From Trichostrongylus colubriformis (Eukaryota > Nematoda > Chromadorea > Rhabditida > Trichostrongylidae): a DNA stretch of 64,000 nucleotides. A program made the translations under genes and the position numbers. Shown piece after piece: positions 21,312-33,204 of this stretch. The stretch is taken from contig OZ022257.1 of NCBI GenBank assembly GCA_963978905.1, forward strand, positions 16,387,664-16,451,663. Direction: 5' to 3'. The stretch's first letter is position 1; every line of letters starts with the position of its first letter. The notes beneath the pieces are model-generated. The model was given only the letters and a program-made list of their open reading frames with translations, did not search any database and was not told the DNA's origin.

Positions 21312-22360
21312 TTGGGTCATTCCATAAGTGGTGTCGTTCTTTTTAGCAAAAATTTTGCCACAAAATCACAAGTTTTTGCAACATATCATATATCATCAGG
21401 AAGTAAATTTCCTGCTCTACAAAAAGACATGTTTAATTTTTGAGTATGTTACAATGGCGCCGACATTTAGGCTGGCGAAGAGGTAGGTCCAGCAGACAAA
21501 AATTGGCCAAACCGGCAATCAATTAAAACACTATATTTTACTTGAGGAAAACAAACCAATCATGTGATCCGTACTTAGACCCGACCTCTCCTGCAAGTTC
21601 CACCAGTCGGTTGCTTGAAAAGTCACGTCGCTCTTTTCCCACATTTAGTTTTTCACCACAACTCGGTGATTTTAGACAATTTCTTCGTACCAAGGCGAGA
21701 AAATTTCCTCGACCAATCAGTTGAACGAGTGGTGAAATATTAAGAACAAGTGCTGAGTAGGAACAAGGGAATACCACTGACCGGCAAGGGAATACCACTG
21801 ACCGAATTTCTTAATATTCTCATGGAAAAAATAAATTGCGAAAAATGTCAACTGGACCCCTATCACATGGTATTAAAACTCAATCTGAATGGCAGCCAAA
21901 AAAAACTAGAAAGATGTTTTCGATGTAGCAGAAAAAGTTTTTCGAAGTGGTTCATAAAACAACTCCAAGCAAGGGATTGGAAAAAAATTTCATTTCGGAC
22001 AATTGTAAGTGCTTTCGAAGAAAAGATTTTGAAAAAGAACGACACGACTTCTTGATCAACTAAATATTGGAAATTGTAGAAGAGGTCAGTACAGGTACGC
22101 GACACATAACTGGTTGACTTTTCTAAAGTAAAATGTAGTGTTTCAATTGATTGCCGGTTTGGCCAGTTTCTGTCGGCTGGATCTACTTCTTCTCCAGTCT
22201 AAATGTCGACCCCATTCCAACATACTTGAAAATTGAACATGTCTCTTTGTAGAGCAGGAAATTTACTTCCGAATGATACATGATATGATGCAAAAACTTG
22301 GGATTTTATGGCAAAAATTTTTGCTGAAAAAAAAACGACACTACATATGGAATGACCCAA
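21312..22360. mobile_element. mariner-like element with long (about 240 bp) inverted ends
   Basis: The ends TTGGGTCATTCCATAAGTGG (left) and the complement of TTGGGTCATTCCATATGTAG (right) are flanked by TA (21310-21311, 22361-22362). The inverted arms run to about 21545 and from about 22125, including GCTCTACAAA and GCCGGTTTGGCCA. The interior has an open frame 21750-22055 rich in Lys (CFRCSRKSFSKWFIKQL) that I do not recognise, and a 21-bp tandem duplication (CAAGGGAATACCACTGACCG at 21764 and again at 21785). TA duplication and TTGGGTC ends favour the Tc1/mariner superfamily. Confidence 0.75.
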
Positions 22361-23239
22361 TACATCCGTAACATTTTCGCCATAATTTTTTTTGTATTTT
22401 CGTCTAAACGAACAAAGACGTGCCAGAAAACGCAGTCGACCAAAAATTCGGGAAGTAAACCAACACTGAGGCAGTGCAGGGACACCAGCCCGAAAACAGC
22501 GTGCCCCTTCTTCTGTTCTACGGGATACAGTTGACGGAATTCATGAAAAATCGAGTGTATTCGTTAGATTCGGAATTCCTTGAGTGCTTACAGTGGTTTA
22601 GGGTTGCAGTAGATGAGGTTTACAATGAAGAGGCTACTGGTAAGAATCCTGTCATAGTATAGTTACAATATTTGCGGATCATGGACCCATACAAGCAAAT
22701 TTCTTTAGTAGACCTCTTTACAAAAAGTATTTCCAATGATTGTACCGTATGCCAAGTAGTAATTGCAGACTCATTTCACTTAAAACCTACGAAAGGAATG
22801 TCTTGATGGGCAAATAGAGTGCATCCCATTTGAGAGGTTGTGTCCTTTCCACGGCTCAGGGATGAACATATGTAGAACATGAAAGATGTGCCCATGTCCA
22901 CCATCTGAGCGCGCCACCGCTCCACCTTCTCGCTTTCCGCCTGTGCTTCGCTATCTCTTGTCCTTCTCTCACTCGCCCCTTCCCATCGTTTTTGCTTGCT
23001 TTTCTCACTGACCGTCCCGTAACCTTGTCCTATGACGAGGATCAGTGGCAGCAGCTTGACATTAGTTTGAGGTCATCGTGGTTTACCCTTTTTTCGATAT
23101 GACAGTACCTATGAATTCATTATGAACCAGAAGCTCTATCTCACTGAATGGTTCGTATACAGGATGTGCTTGAAATAATCTCCTCTGAATCATTTTTCTA
23201 CTATCAGAATTTGTATTAGCTAGTCATATCTAATGCTAT
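22361..23239. other. No gene identified
   Basis: Short frames only. Confidence 0.4.
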
Positions 23240-23795
23240 CGCAGGGAGGGGGCATCTCACTATGGGCGTCATTTTTAAGGAAGCCTAGAAAGGGAAAACC
23301 TCTTTTCTCCTCTAGTAACCATAAGGTCCTAGCGGCAATGAACGCCTGGATGTACAGATTGACCCCTCAACGACCTCTCCATGACGCTCAAATGGGCAGC
23401 TTTTTATGAGATACCCCACCCTTTTTGCGATAGCACCAATACTTCTACTACTAATGGTGCTCATGACTATGAAAGAACTGACAATAGCAAAAAGGAAGGT
23501 AAGTTCAAGTTCTTCCCATTAGTAAGTGGACCGATGAGTTTTCAGCGCCCCAGCGTTAGTGAGGTCGGCGTCCTTCAAACAGGGAGCGCAGTGAGAGTAA
23601 TGAGAAGGCAGGAGTGGGAAAGTCCACGTTGTGAATGATATTGTACTATTAGCGTTTTGAATAAATAAAAATAAAAGTAAATAAAAAAGTAAATAAAAAC
23701 AAAAATAAATAATCTGAGTAAAAGGTGGTGGTATGTTTGGTATGCCTTAAAATGAGAACCTGATGAGAGTTCCAAGAAATGATCAAGTGCTATAG
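23240..23795 (+). repeat. Dispersed repeat with an open frame (copy 1)
   Basis: This segment matches the complement of 43545-44005 over most of its length. Its plus frame 23381-23638 (TNGAHDYERTDNSKK, then EVGVLQTGSAVRVMRRQEWE) parallels the minus frame of that copy (TNGAYDYERTENSKK, EVGVLQTGSAARVMRRQEWE). A low-complexity AAATAAA run (23660-23715) is inserted here. Weaker fragments occur at 25745-25800 and 42650-42860. The origin is unknown. Confidence 0.6.
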
Positions 23796-26136
23796 CTTCG
23801 TTTAGGATGTGATCCCTCCAAGATGTTCAGACTTGCAACTTTTTATAAGATCCTCCCTCCTCCCCCAGCCCCCCACCCCAGTGCAATAGCACCTGGAATG
23901 ATTCGAGATTCAGATTAATCATAAGCTGGTGCTTTGTTTATTATGATTATTTTTATCATTACGTCGCTTAAAAATTTGTAAAAAAATTCGGTTGGATTAG
24001 CAGCGCACACCACTGCGCCCATGACACACTAAACGGGTTGAGCCAATCATGTACTCGAATTCCACGGTTGATCAGCAATATTCATATGCTTCTACGATTC
24101 TGAATAGAAGCCTGTCGGGCGTTTCATCTTGTGGTGATATCAGCCTTTATCTGCTTGATCCTCTATTTTTATAGTAATGCCAACGAGTCCCTGGGACTAT
24201 ACGTTTTTCTTTTTTAATCCGTTATAGCCGGTTCTGCACTAAGAATTCCTTTTGAAAACTGCGATAATGTCCTCACTTACTGGGGGACGTTTCCCGGCAG
24301 TTCTCTTCTAATGCAATTTTTCTAATGCATCCCTTTCATTCGGTCAATCACTCTATGAAGGGTCATTTTGGCGGTAAAAGGTCTAATCTGGACTTTGACT
24401 GAAACCTCTGCGTAGATCAAGAAAAAAAGTGTCTCAGTAATTAAATAATAAAATATGCAACATAGCGTGAGAGACCAATTAGCACGGAGCCTGCCCAGCA
24501 AATTCTGGGGTTTATCACTAATCATATCTTGGGAGTGATGCATTCGATGCGAGTTTAACGTCCCATATTCTTCTGAATGAGTTACTGCCTCATAGTCATT
24601 AAAATCTCCAGGATCATTTGTATGAAAACAGCTTTTCCTGCTTTTCTAGGACACAACCACATTCTCCCCAGGGATGAGTCACTCATCAGGGCCTTCGGAT
24701 TACCAGCCACCATTTTGTCAATCGATATAGATCTACTGCGATCCTATCGTATAACCATAATTATAGGGTAGACTTCTTGCTATGTCGGAATCAAACCTTG
24801 CGTCGAACCTCGTTTTTCTGTGACTACATCTTATACTCCCCTGTAATTCACTGTCTATCATCAAATCTACAAGGAAATTATGAAAATTATGGAGCATGGC
24901 ACTTCATTCTGATAAAGCTCTCTCAGTCAGTGAGATTTGTAGGGTAGAAGAGGCTCACAAAATCATGTACTTCAGTTGGCATAATAAGATCTAACGTGTC
25001 CGAAACTCTTTACTTTTGTTTACAGTGCCTTCCCAGATCGGTTGAGACACTCCAGAGACTGTACCCGTAGCCTTACTAGCCGTTTTCCTTTATGGCAGAA
25101 AATTAATGTACTTAATAGGACCCAATTCCTACTTTGTAGTGTTTTCCTCGGGTGTCGATTGCTTCCCTTCTGCCGAGGTTCCAACAAGGGAGAACATGGG
25201 AATCTTGGGTGTCGCTTTTTTAAACAACGGGCATTAAAGGTATTCCTCAAAACTGGTAGAGTGAAACCATCAAATTCCCAATAATATCACAGGACGCTGA
25301 AGAGAAATCGTCCGATTTTAGCCTCTCGCCTAACGTTCAAGCGGAAGCGGTGAAGATTCTTTGCGGAAGAGAGTCATCGTGGACGAGGGGCCCCAGTGAG
25401 GTGGCGGAAAAGCTGCTTGATATGTAGGAACCCGAAAAATTTCGTCTGCAGGGATTGAGGAGCTAGAAAACCTAACGCATAACCTAATACATTTTCCAAG
25501 GTCTGTTAGGCTATATCCGCTTGATGAAATATTATGGCTCAAGTAGTTAAATGGGAGGGAGTTGTCATGGAATTGCTGCGCTACCTACTGGAGTCTTAGT
25601 ATGATCTAACTACCCGAAAGTTCCAAAACCTCTCGATCGGTACGAATGCTCTCCTGCCATCAGGAAGAAGCATCTAGAAAATTTTGTACTGACTCTCTCT
25701 GATCGCTTTTGCTGTTGTCATTATCATTATTATTGTTTCTATTGTTGATTACACAAATAGCGTTTCGAATAAAAGTTTAGTATGACTTAAAATGAGCTTG
25801 GGTTAGAGCTATAAATCAACTGTAATTTTAGTTCTGTTTCACTCGGTTTGCTCGTAATACATACCCGCAGTATTTCCGCTACAATGGCTCTTTTGACTAT
25901 TGTCCGCTTTCCCGTTATATACATTTTGAAGCGTCATGGTTCATCTCCAGGGTGTCCGTGAAGCAATCTGACCTTGGTGCCAATGGGCGTCCTAGTGTTT
26001 ATTGAGCCGTCGTGGCTGTGATCTGCAGCTCCTTCCATCAGCGAGTTTACAGGTGTTTCTTGATATCCATACAGCACTAGTATCCTTAGCATGACTGGAA
26101 GTCATATTCCTATTATTGAATTTTAAATATAGTAAA
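23796..26136. other. No gene identified
   Basis: Only short frames, plus a fragment of the preceding repeat family near 25755-25800. Confidence 0.4.
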
Positions 26137-26195
26137 CTTCTATTATTAAGTGACCTGCCTATAAGAAGGCTTGATATTTGTGTGTTAATCTAATT
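26137..26195 (+). repeat. Direct repeat, left copy
   Basis: CTTCTATTATTAAGTGACCT...TTAATCTAAT recurs at 27630-27687 with a few changes. The pair brackets the mariner at 26525 but lies well outside its ends. Confidence 0.6.
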
Positions 26196-26524
26196 CATAT
26201 CCCTCAGCTTTTTGAATATAGTCCTTTTTCTTCTGTGGTGCATTTCAAAAATAAATTACCCTGTAACTTTGGGCAAAAATTTTCAGAGTAAGCAAAGTAA
26301 ATAAAACAAAATGCATATGTCGAACCGAAACCAGTCCAAAGAGAGTTTCAGTATTATATTTTTCCTGGGCCGGCTCAGTGATTTGGAACTTTTCAACCAA
26401 TTTTTCATGGAGTTCTGTAAGTTATAGTCTATCTATACAGCACATCACACGCTATTTGAAGCGCCAGTGAAGTCAAAATGAAACTAAACGCCACGTAAAT
26501 AAGGGAGCAGGAGGGGCGGAAGTA

Positions 26525-27418
26525 TTAGGTTGTCCCAAAAGTCTTGTCATATTTTTTTCGATCATCGCTTTTTATTTTTTTTTCGTCCAACAAATAATAA
26601 TTAGGCAACAAAGTATTGACCATTGTTACCGGCAACCCTCTGCCACTTTATGGGAAAATCGTTGATTCCCTTCTCCCAGAACTCTGGGTTCTGAGAGTTG
26701 AAGAAGTCAGCGATCGCCTTCGCAAGCAAGTCATAATCAAGGAATTTTCTCTTGGCCAGGAAGGATTCGAGAGGATGAGTAACGTGTTGGTCAGAAAGGG
26801 CAATGTCTGGAGTGTATGGCGGGTGGGGCAGGATATCCCAGCCGAGCTCCTGTAGCTTGGCCTGGGCACTTTTCGCGAAATCGGAGGAAATTGGAGCGGG
26901 CGTCGTCATGTAGGAGGGTGACCGCGGACCTTTTTCGGCGCTTTTCTCAAACAGCGTCGGCGAGCTGCTGGAGCTGGTGGGTGCATACGGTAGCGGTGAC
27001 TGTCTCGCCTTGTACCAGCACCTCGCGGAAAAGCATTCCTTCCTCGTCCCAGAACCAGCACAGTCCCAAGTGTGGTTTGCCTTTCATGTCAATCTCGCCG
27101 TTGCTGAAGCTGATGAACCAGCGGCGCACGGTCACGTAGCTCACACATCCCTTGCCCAATGCAGTGCTGATGGAGTGGCAAGCTTCCGTCGTTTTGGTGC
27201 CGCAAGACCGCTCATAATAGATGACACCGCGAGTTGGGTGGGTACCGACAACGGGCATTCTAGCTCTCTCCACGGGATTTGGTGGGTCAGTATGAATTTT
27301 CCTAAAAAGCTTAGGGAACCTTCTACCATATTCCTGAACCGCCTGGACCTGCCTCGAAGTGAACAAGAGCTACTGATTTTTTTTGGGAAAATATGACAAG
27401 ACTTTTGGGACAACCTAA
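26525..27418 (-). mobile_element. mariner element (894 bp), internally deleted
   Basis: The ends TTAGGTTGTCCCAAAAGTCT and its exact complement (27399-27418) are flanked by TA (26523-26524, 27419-27420). The length is well below a full mariner, indicating an internal deletion. Confidence 0.9.
26601..27366 (-). pseudogene. mariner transposase with internal deletion and frame changes
   Basis: Two minus-strand frames share one coding sense. The upstream one (26947-27366) contains CHSISTALGKGCVSYVTVRRWF, a second helix-turn-helix, and ends in LGLCWFWDEEGMLFREVL, where the mariner strand follows the first catalytic Asp. The downstream one (26601-26909) has AKSAQAKLQELGWDILPHPP and YTPDIALSDQHV, the third Asp block, in which the usual APSDYHLF is altered to ALSDQHVT. 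It ends with WEKGINDFPIKWQRVAGNNG, the normal mariner C-terminus. Segments between blocks are shortened and the frame changes near 26930. It is inactive. Confidence 0.85.
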
Positions 27419-27629
27419 TAGTTTACCCACCTCGGGACGAATCACTTTCCAGGTTAGGTTCATCTCACATCTTTTTGCTCACATGTCTTCCTTCGCTCCC
27501 GCCATCAGTGGCCTGTTTCAAATGTATCGAGGTATGAAGTAAGATCATTGCTGTCCATCCCTATCAACCCACCGTATCCACTTACCGCCTGACGCAATAT
27601 TTCTTTCGAAAAAGTAAACAAACCGATAG

Positions 27630-27687
27630 CTTCTATTATTAAATGACCTGCCTATAAGGAGGCTTCATATTTGTGTATTAATCTAAT
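27630..27687 (+). repeat. Direct repeat, right copy
   Basis: Partner of 26137-26195 in the same orientation. Confidence 0.6.
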
Positions 27688-28159
27688 AGTTGTAGATCGT
27701 ACTTATGTTAGGTTATGACTATAAATTCCACACTAAGCAGCACCTACAGAAACAGACTTTCGTGTGGAGTGCTGTTGTCAAAGAGATAGTATCTCCCACC
27801 ATCGAAGAACACTTAACGCCCTGAGCTAATTACGCTCCCCATTCTTACATTGTCGGATGGTCAGCCAGCTGGGGACTGGTATACTACACTGAGAAGTGTT
27901 AATGTGATTATCGCTAATGTTGATGACTACTCTATGGACCATCAATACTTTCGCTTGTATTGGGTTTTTTGAAAGAGTCAAATGTATGGCTTACCCATAC
28001 AGTCATTGACCCACTTGTAGGCTTCATTATTCCTCTTAGTACAGGTACATTTCAAGGAGAACTTGAAGAACTGCTATGTTTCAAAGGTCATGTAAGTCGA
28101 TTCAGGCAGAAGGAATTGAAAATGGAAGCAAAACGTAGGTATAGTGCACCATACATACA
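27688..28159. other. No gene identified
   Basis: Short frames only. Confidence 0.4.
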
Positions 28160-29277
28160 ATACCCGCCTTAAGTTTTCAAAAGAAAACGCGGAAAGCGCG
28201 GATCCGCGTTTTCTTCGTTTTTTTGCTGTAACTCGGTTTGTTTGCCTCAACCTCCATATAATTATGTATTAATCGAATCAGCTCATCGAGCTCTACGGAA
28301 TGGTTTCTTCAAACGTTCAAAAAGCCAGCTTTTTATAATCTCGCATGCACGAAGTGCCAGTGGGCACTCACCTGCGAGCGACGTGCGCTATAATTATAAC
28401 CAGGAGGCAAATCTGCCGTCAACATACAAAACTCAACAACTTACAGGAATACTAGTCTAGTATTCTAGTATTCTAGTCAAAACTGACTTAAAAATAGATT
28501 CTTAATCCTTGATGGTGGTATTTCATTAGGTGTCACTTCACTTAGATGCTATAGTATAATGGTCCATGTGATTATTGTTCAAAAAATCAGCTTTTCTTAG
28601 GTTTCAACGGTCTTACTTCATCCAAGAAAAGCTTCAGCTGTTCCGGTTGAGTGTATCACAATTGATTTACGTATAAATCAATGATCATAAGTAAAATTAT
28701 CAATTCGTTTCAAAAAATTTACCGTTCTACCCTGTCTGACCCCTCGATCTCACAGCAATTAGTCAGCTTTCTGAGATCTCTCAGACAGGTATTGATCGAC
28801 CTTCCACAGTGATATGCCACGCATGAACCAAACAAATTTAACATGGTAGTTTCATGCGAAGTGCATATGTTTTCAATGTCTGTTTTCAGTTTTCCTCAAA
28901 GAACAAATCGCAAACAATATAGAAGATTCAAATAATTTATGTATAAAATCCACGATCATAAGTAAAATTATCAATCCTTTTCAAAAATTTACCACTGTCC
29001 ACAGGTCGATCAATACCTGTCTGGGAGATCTCATTGAGCTGACTACTTGCTTTGAGATCGAGGGGTCAGACAGGGTAGAACGGTAAAACTTTTGAAACGA
29101 ATTGATAATTTTACTTATGATCATTGATTTATACGTAAATCAATTGTGATACACTCAACCGGAACAGCTGAAGCTTTTCTTGGATGAAGTAAGACCGTTG
29201 AAACCTAAGAAAAGCTGATTTTTTGAACAATAATCACATCAATCACGTTTTCTTTTGAAAACTTAAGGCGGGTATTG
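28160..29277. repeat. 1.1-kb fold-back element
   Basis: The ends AATACCCGCCTTAAGTTTTC and its complement are exact. The inner arms 28565-28800 and 28985-29240 are near-identical inverted copies (AAGAAAAGCTTCAGCTGTTC; ACCCTGTCTGACCCCTCGAT). The centre carries another partial copy of the arm sequence (28935-28990). It has no coding capacity. Confidence 0.85.
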
Positions 29278-29299
29278 TACATATGGCTTCCATCCGAAA

Positions 29300-29590
29300 T
29301 TGTGGAAATATTTGGTGCGTTATTGTTTGCAGCAATCAGATTTCACTTCTTATATCCAGACAACAAATTTGATGGAAAGGCCTTCAGTGACCTGTTTCAA
29401 ATGTACTGAGGTATGAAAGATTATAGTTCCCCATCCTCATCAACCCACCGGCAGGAATAATCTTCTTTCATACCTCAGTACATTTGAAACAGGACACTGA
29501 AGACCCTTCCATCAGAACTGTTGCCCGGATATGAGAAGTAAACTCTAATTTCTTCGAACGATAACGCTAAAATTGTGGCTCAGCTAATTA
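29300..29590. repeat. Inverted repeat, arms about 120 bp
   Basis: CCTGTTTCAAATGTACTGAG (29389-) is inverted at about 29473-29495, with homology extending outwards through TATCCAGACAACA / TGTTGCCCGGATA. A third related copy is at 27505-27540. Confidence 0.75.
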
Positions 29591-32500
29591 TTTGATAATT
29601 AGCGTACTTATTTGATCACATGTAAGCCGTGTGACCGAAAATGACCGAAATTGACGTCTTCTTGACTGTGCCATGTCCACCTCAAAGCCGACTCAATTAT
29701 TCAGTGATTGGCCGAAATTCCCTCTGTTCGAATTTTAATGAAGAGGTTTATATGGTCGGTGACACCTGCGTCCTCCCCCCCCCCTCCCCCAAGTCTCACT
29801 AGCTCGTTATCATGTAGGTTAACAACGCGGACTTGGACATTGACTGGCCGCGTAAATCATCACGACGTAGCCACGTAACCATGCAGACATTGGATCAATT
29901 CCGATTTCTTTTCCTCGAACAATCGATCAACGTCAACTTGTACGTCCTTTTCTATGATCCTCAATAGGGTTCCATGCTTCCAAGCGAGATTTCCTAAAAG
30001 ATACAGTCTTTTGATGGCCTCAAGAGATGGTTCCATTTCAGGGAATGTGCGATCGTTTTTGAGAAATTACTCATTCTGCCTTCTACAATATCCCCTCCCA
30101 TACGCCTGTGTCACAAATGGGTCATCCCTATTAGGGCGAATCGAAATATCCTTATCAGGGCGAATCGAAATAGAAATGCAAGATGTTTTCGAGGAGATAC
30201 GGGGGTTATTTGGCCTACACCACCATGTGTCCATGATTTCCCTCACGCACCCGCTGTCTGAAGGGTAAGAGGCGATAGCGCCCTAGCCTACTCTTTATCG
30301 GACCGCAGGTTACCTATGTCATAATTCCTTTAGAGATCTGTGAGTGGGAGCCACTTCAGCTTTATAGAAGCTTTTGCACAATACCAGTCTGGCGCAATAG
30401 GTCTTTAGTCAAATACATCATCTGTTCCAGTTCTTCTCTAGCGGCTGTCTCTAGTGGATGTATGATGGTGAAATGGACAATTTATTATGCCTACATTAGT
30501 CATCCAATAACGACCGACTTCCTTCAGTAGAAGTACGGTAATTGGATAGATTATTAGGGTAAGACGTTATCAATGTTCGCTTTGAAGTTTTAGACTGCTA
30601 CCATCTTATCTGAGGGTGATCAGAAGGATTTATAATGGTGCTATGCCAAGGGGGGGGGAGGGGGCGGGAAGGGTAATGGTATTTCACCATCCGCTTCCTC
30701 GACACTCCTTCTGTTCCATATACAGGTCTCTGCTCACAAATATTTCTCCGTTTCATCCGCAGCACGGGTTGAGATATCCTCAAGAAAGTCAACTGGGAGT
30801 GAAATTTTTCATTATCGGTCTTAAATATTTTTCGACGCCGCCGTGTATCTCTAAAAAGGCCGTCTGTCCATGAATTGATGGTCATTTTTCGTACTTTCTA
30901 TCGGGCAATACAACGATGGCTATCGACCGATCGATGACCTTATGGAGTAAGAGACACATTCTCCTTATACCATCCAACTACATTTATTCTAAGAGAGAGA
31001 GGAGGCGGGAGGGGGGGGGGGGGTAGGAAATCGCCTTAGAGTTAAGAATTGTGAAGTTCTATCACTCAAAAGTTTTGCTCAACGCATTGCCTGATCCCGC
31101 CCATCCCTCGGTGGTGGGTTTGATTGTACTGATATGTGTGGATTTAGTTGCAATGACCTAAAATGCCCTCTTCCACGATGCGATCTCATAGAAGATATCT
31201 GAATTGGTTTCCGCTTATTAGATTGGCGATGCTAAAGGTTTTTCTTAGTCACATCACCTGAAACAGTGTTCCGTCGCACGTTTCTGGGTCACGGCCCCCC
31301 ACCATCATTCCACGACAGCAACCCCAGTCACCTTACCAAAGTCATTGACCAGTTATGAACGTCGCCCTCAGTTTTACCTATATTCCCGAGAGGCGCGGCC
31401 TGGCGACGGCTCAACTCTTGACACTCGACCCGATAACTCTTGAGACTGTCCTTCGCATTTGCTTTCTTTTTGACCGTGTTTTTTTTTTCACGCGTGGCGT
31501 AACCATTTGAGGACGACTCGACAAGTCCACCTTTTAATTGGTTCTGGACGTTTTTTTTCTCGTGCTCGCCATGTGGCTAATAGCAAGCATTGTGTTTAAG
31601 AGGCTGAATAAGTCTCTCTTTTTCTGTCCACTTACGTATTCGAACCGTTCCTCTACACTGTGTAGAGCACCGGATTGGGAGAAATTCTCAAAAACTCCCC
31701 GTTTTTTCGCGCATTTTCAGCCCTTCACATTTATCTCTCTCTGACATGATTTGAGCAACGGTTTCTCTCATTTCTCATTTAACAGCATTGATCCTCCGCT
31801 CCAATGTGACTATGACCTTCCCTTCTATCAATTGCCTGCTGCCACAGCCACATTCTTTGACCCAATTTTCAAACTGCTACGCTCACAGTCGATTCATTGA
31901 TATCCGCCGCCCTTTCAGTTCGTTGGGACCAAGCCGCTTACGGTTCATAGCCAATAAATGTCGACAATTGCATCCGCTTCGTTTGGCGCCTGTTGAGGAA
32001 ATTCAGCAGGGCTTCATTTGCTGCGAACCGTTCGCTCGCTTACACGACGATCTCGTCTTTCGTCGAAGTGGTGTTCCTCGCGCAAGCGAACACCACACGA
32101 TTGGATCTGGACTACTGCCGTGCACGCCTGGAGAGGAGGATCTGGAAGCCTCGAAGTGAACAAAGTGCGAACAAGCTATCGACGACGCACTCGCCAGGCC
32201 TGGGCGCCAGCTATTCCACTATCGTAGCAACTTCTTATATGAACACTAAAGTTTATTGTGTATGATCACACCAGACGGGTGCAGAGAGTATCTGGCTGAA
32301 GCGTTAATGAAGCGTCGTATCAGTGGCTCTCATACATCCAAAGGCGGCCTTCCCTCAGCCTAAGCAGTTGCTTTTTATCTGCTACATTTCATCGTGGAGT
32401 GCCGACGACCTTCGGAGAATCTTGCGCAATGTGGCGTCTTCCACGGAGTCGCCCTCCCGTTCTCTATGAGTCATTTACGGTTTCCTCCATAAACCAACTG

Positions 32501-33190
32501 TTTTCTCTTTTACTTTGACCATTTCTTTCCTGAATATGTTATTGAAAGGAAGCTTTGCACAGAAATTGTGTAAAAACAACAAAATATCACTGAATGTTCA
32601 GCGATAAGATTTACCGCTGTTAAACGTCTCCAAAACCATCCAAGGGCGGGCCGCGCCTTCCTCCTTTACGCTCTTGACCGCCTTACTTGATTTGAGGGTA
32701 TAGTCCTCTAGTAGCCGACAACGACGTTCACAAATCACCCGATATCTATTGTGCCGTTTACGATACATGACTGTCGTAATGCCCACACAACGCATCCCTC
32801 CAAATGGCTTTTTCGTCCTCTTACCATTTCTCAGAGTTTTTTTTTGCCTACCTGAAGGGAAAACGTTTACGGAATGTGGCCCGACGCCGCAAACTTTGGT
32901 GTTTCAAGTGGAGTTGGGCAGAGTCTTGAGTCTTATACAAGCCAATTATGTTGCCATACCTACAGTGACCTCACACCCTCACACTCCTTTCCCTTTCAAC
33001 GTGACAATTGAGTGAAAGGGAAAAGGCGGTGGGGAACGACTGACAGAGAGAGTTCCATTCTCAAAGTTACTCTATAAGCAATCACAATGACGTAAACTCA
33101 CTGCTGTCCTTTCTGTTTTTTTACGGTTCCAGTTCGCTTTATTTAATTATTTGTCGTCATTATTTCTCGAAAAAAAATGTGATAATTCAA
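29591..33190. other. Upstream region of the large gene; no defensible gene
   Basis: It contains a 13-G run at 31011-31023 and a GC-richer stretch, 31783-32262, where all three plus frames stay open for 60-120 codons. The latter could be a gene remnant but shows no family motif. No promoter element can be named. The last kilobase before the start codon is AT-rich with homopolymer runs. Confidence 0.4.
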
Positions 33191-33204
33191 GATTTCATTT
33201 TTAG
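33191..33204 (+). promoter_or_regulatory. Probable spliced-leader acceptor abutting the start codon
   Basis: GATTTCATTTTTAG ends at 33204 and the ATG begins at 33205. A polypyrimidine/AG acceptor with no room for a 5' UTR is the usual look of nematode trans-splicing. An upstream cis-spliced non-coding exon is the alternative. Confidence 0.55.
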
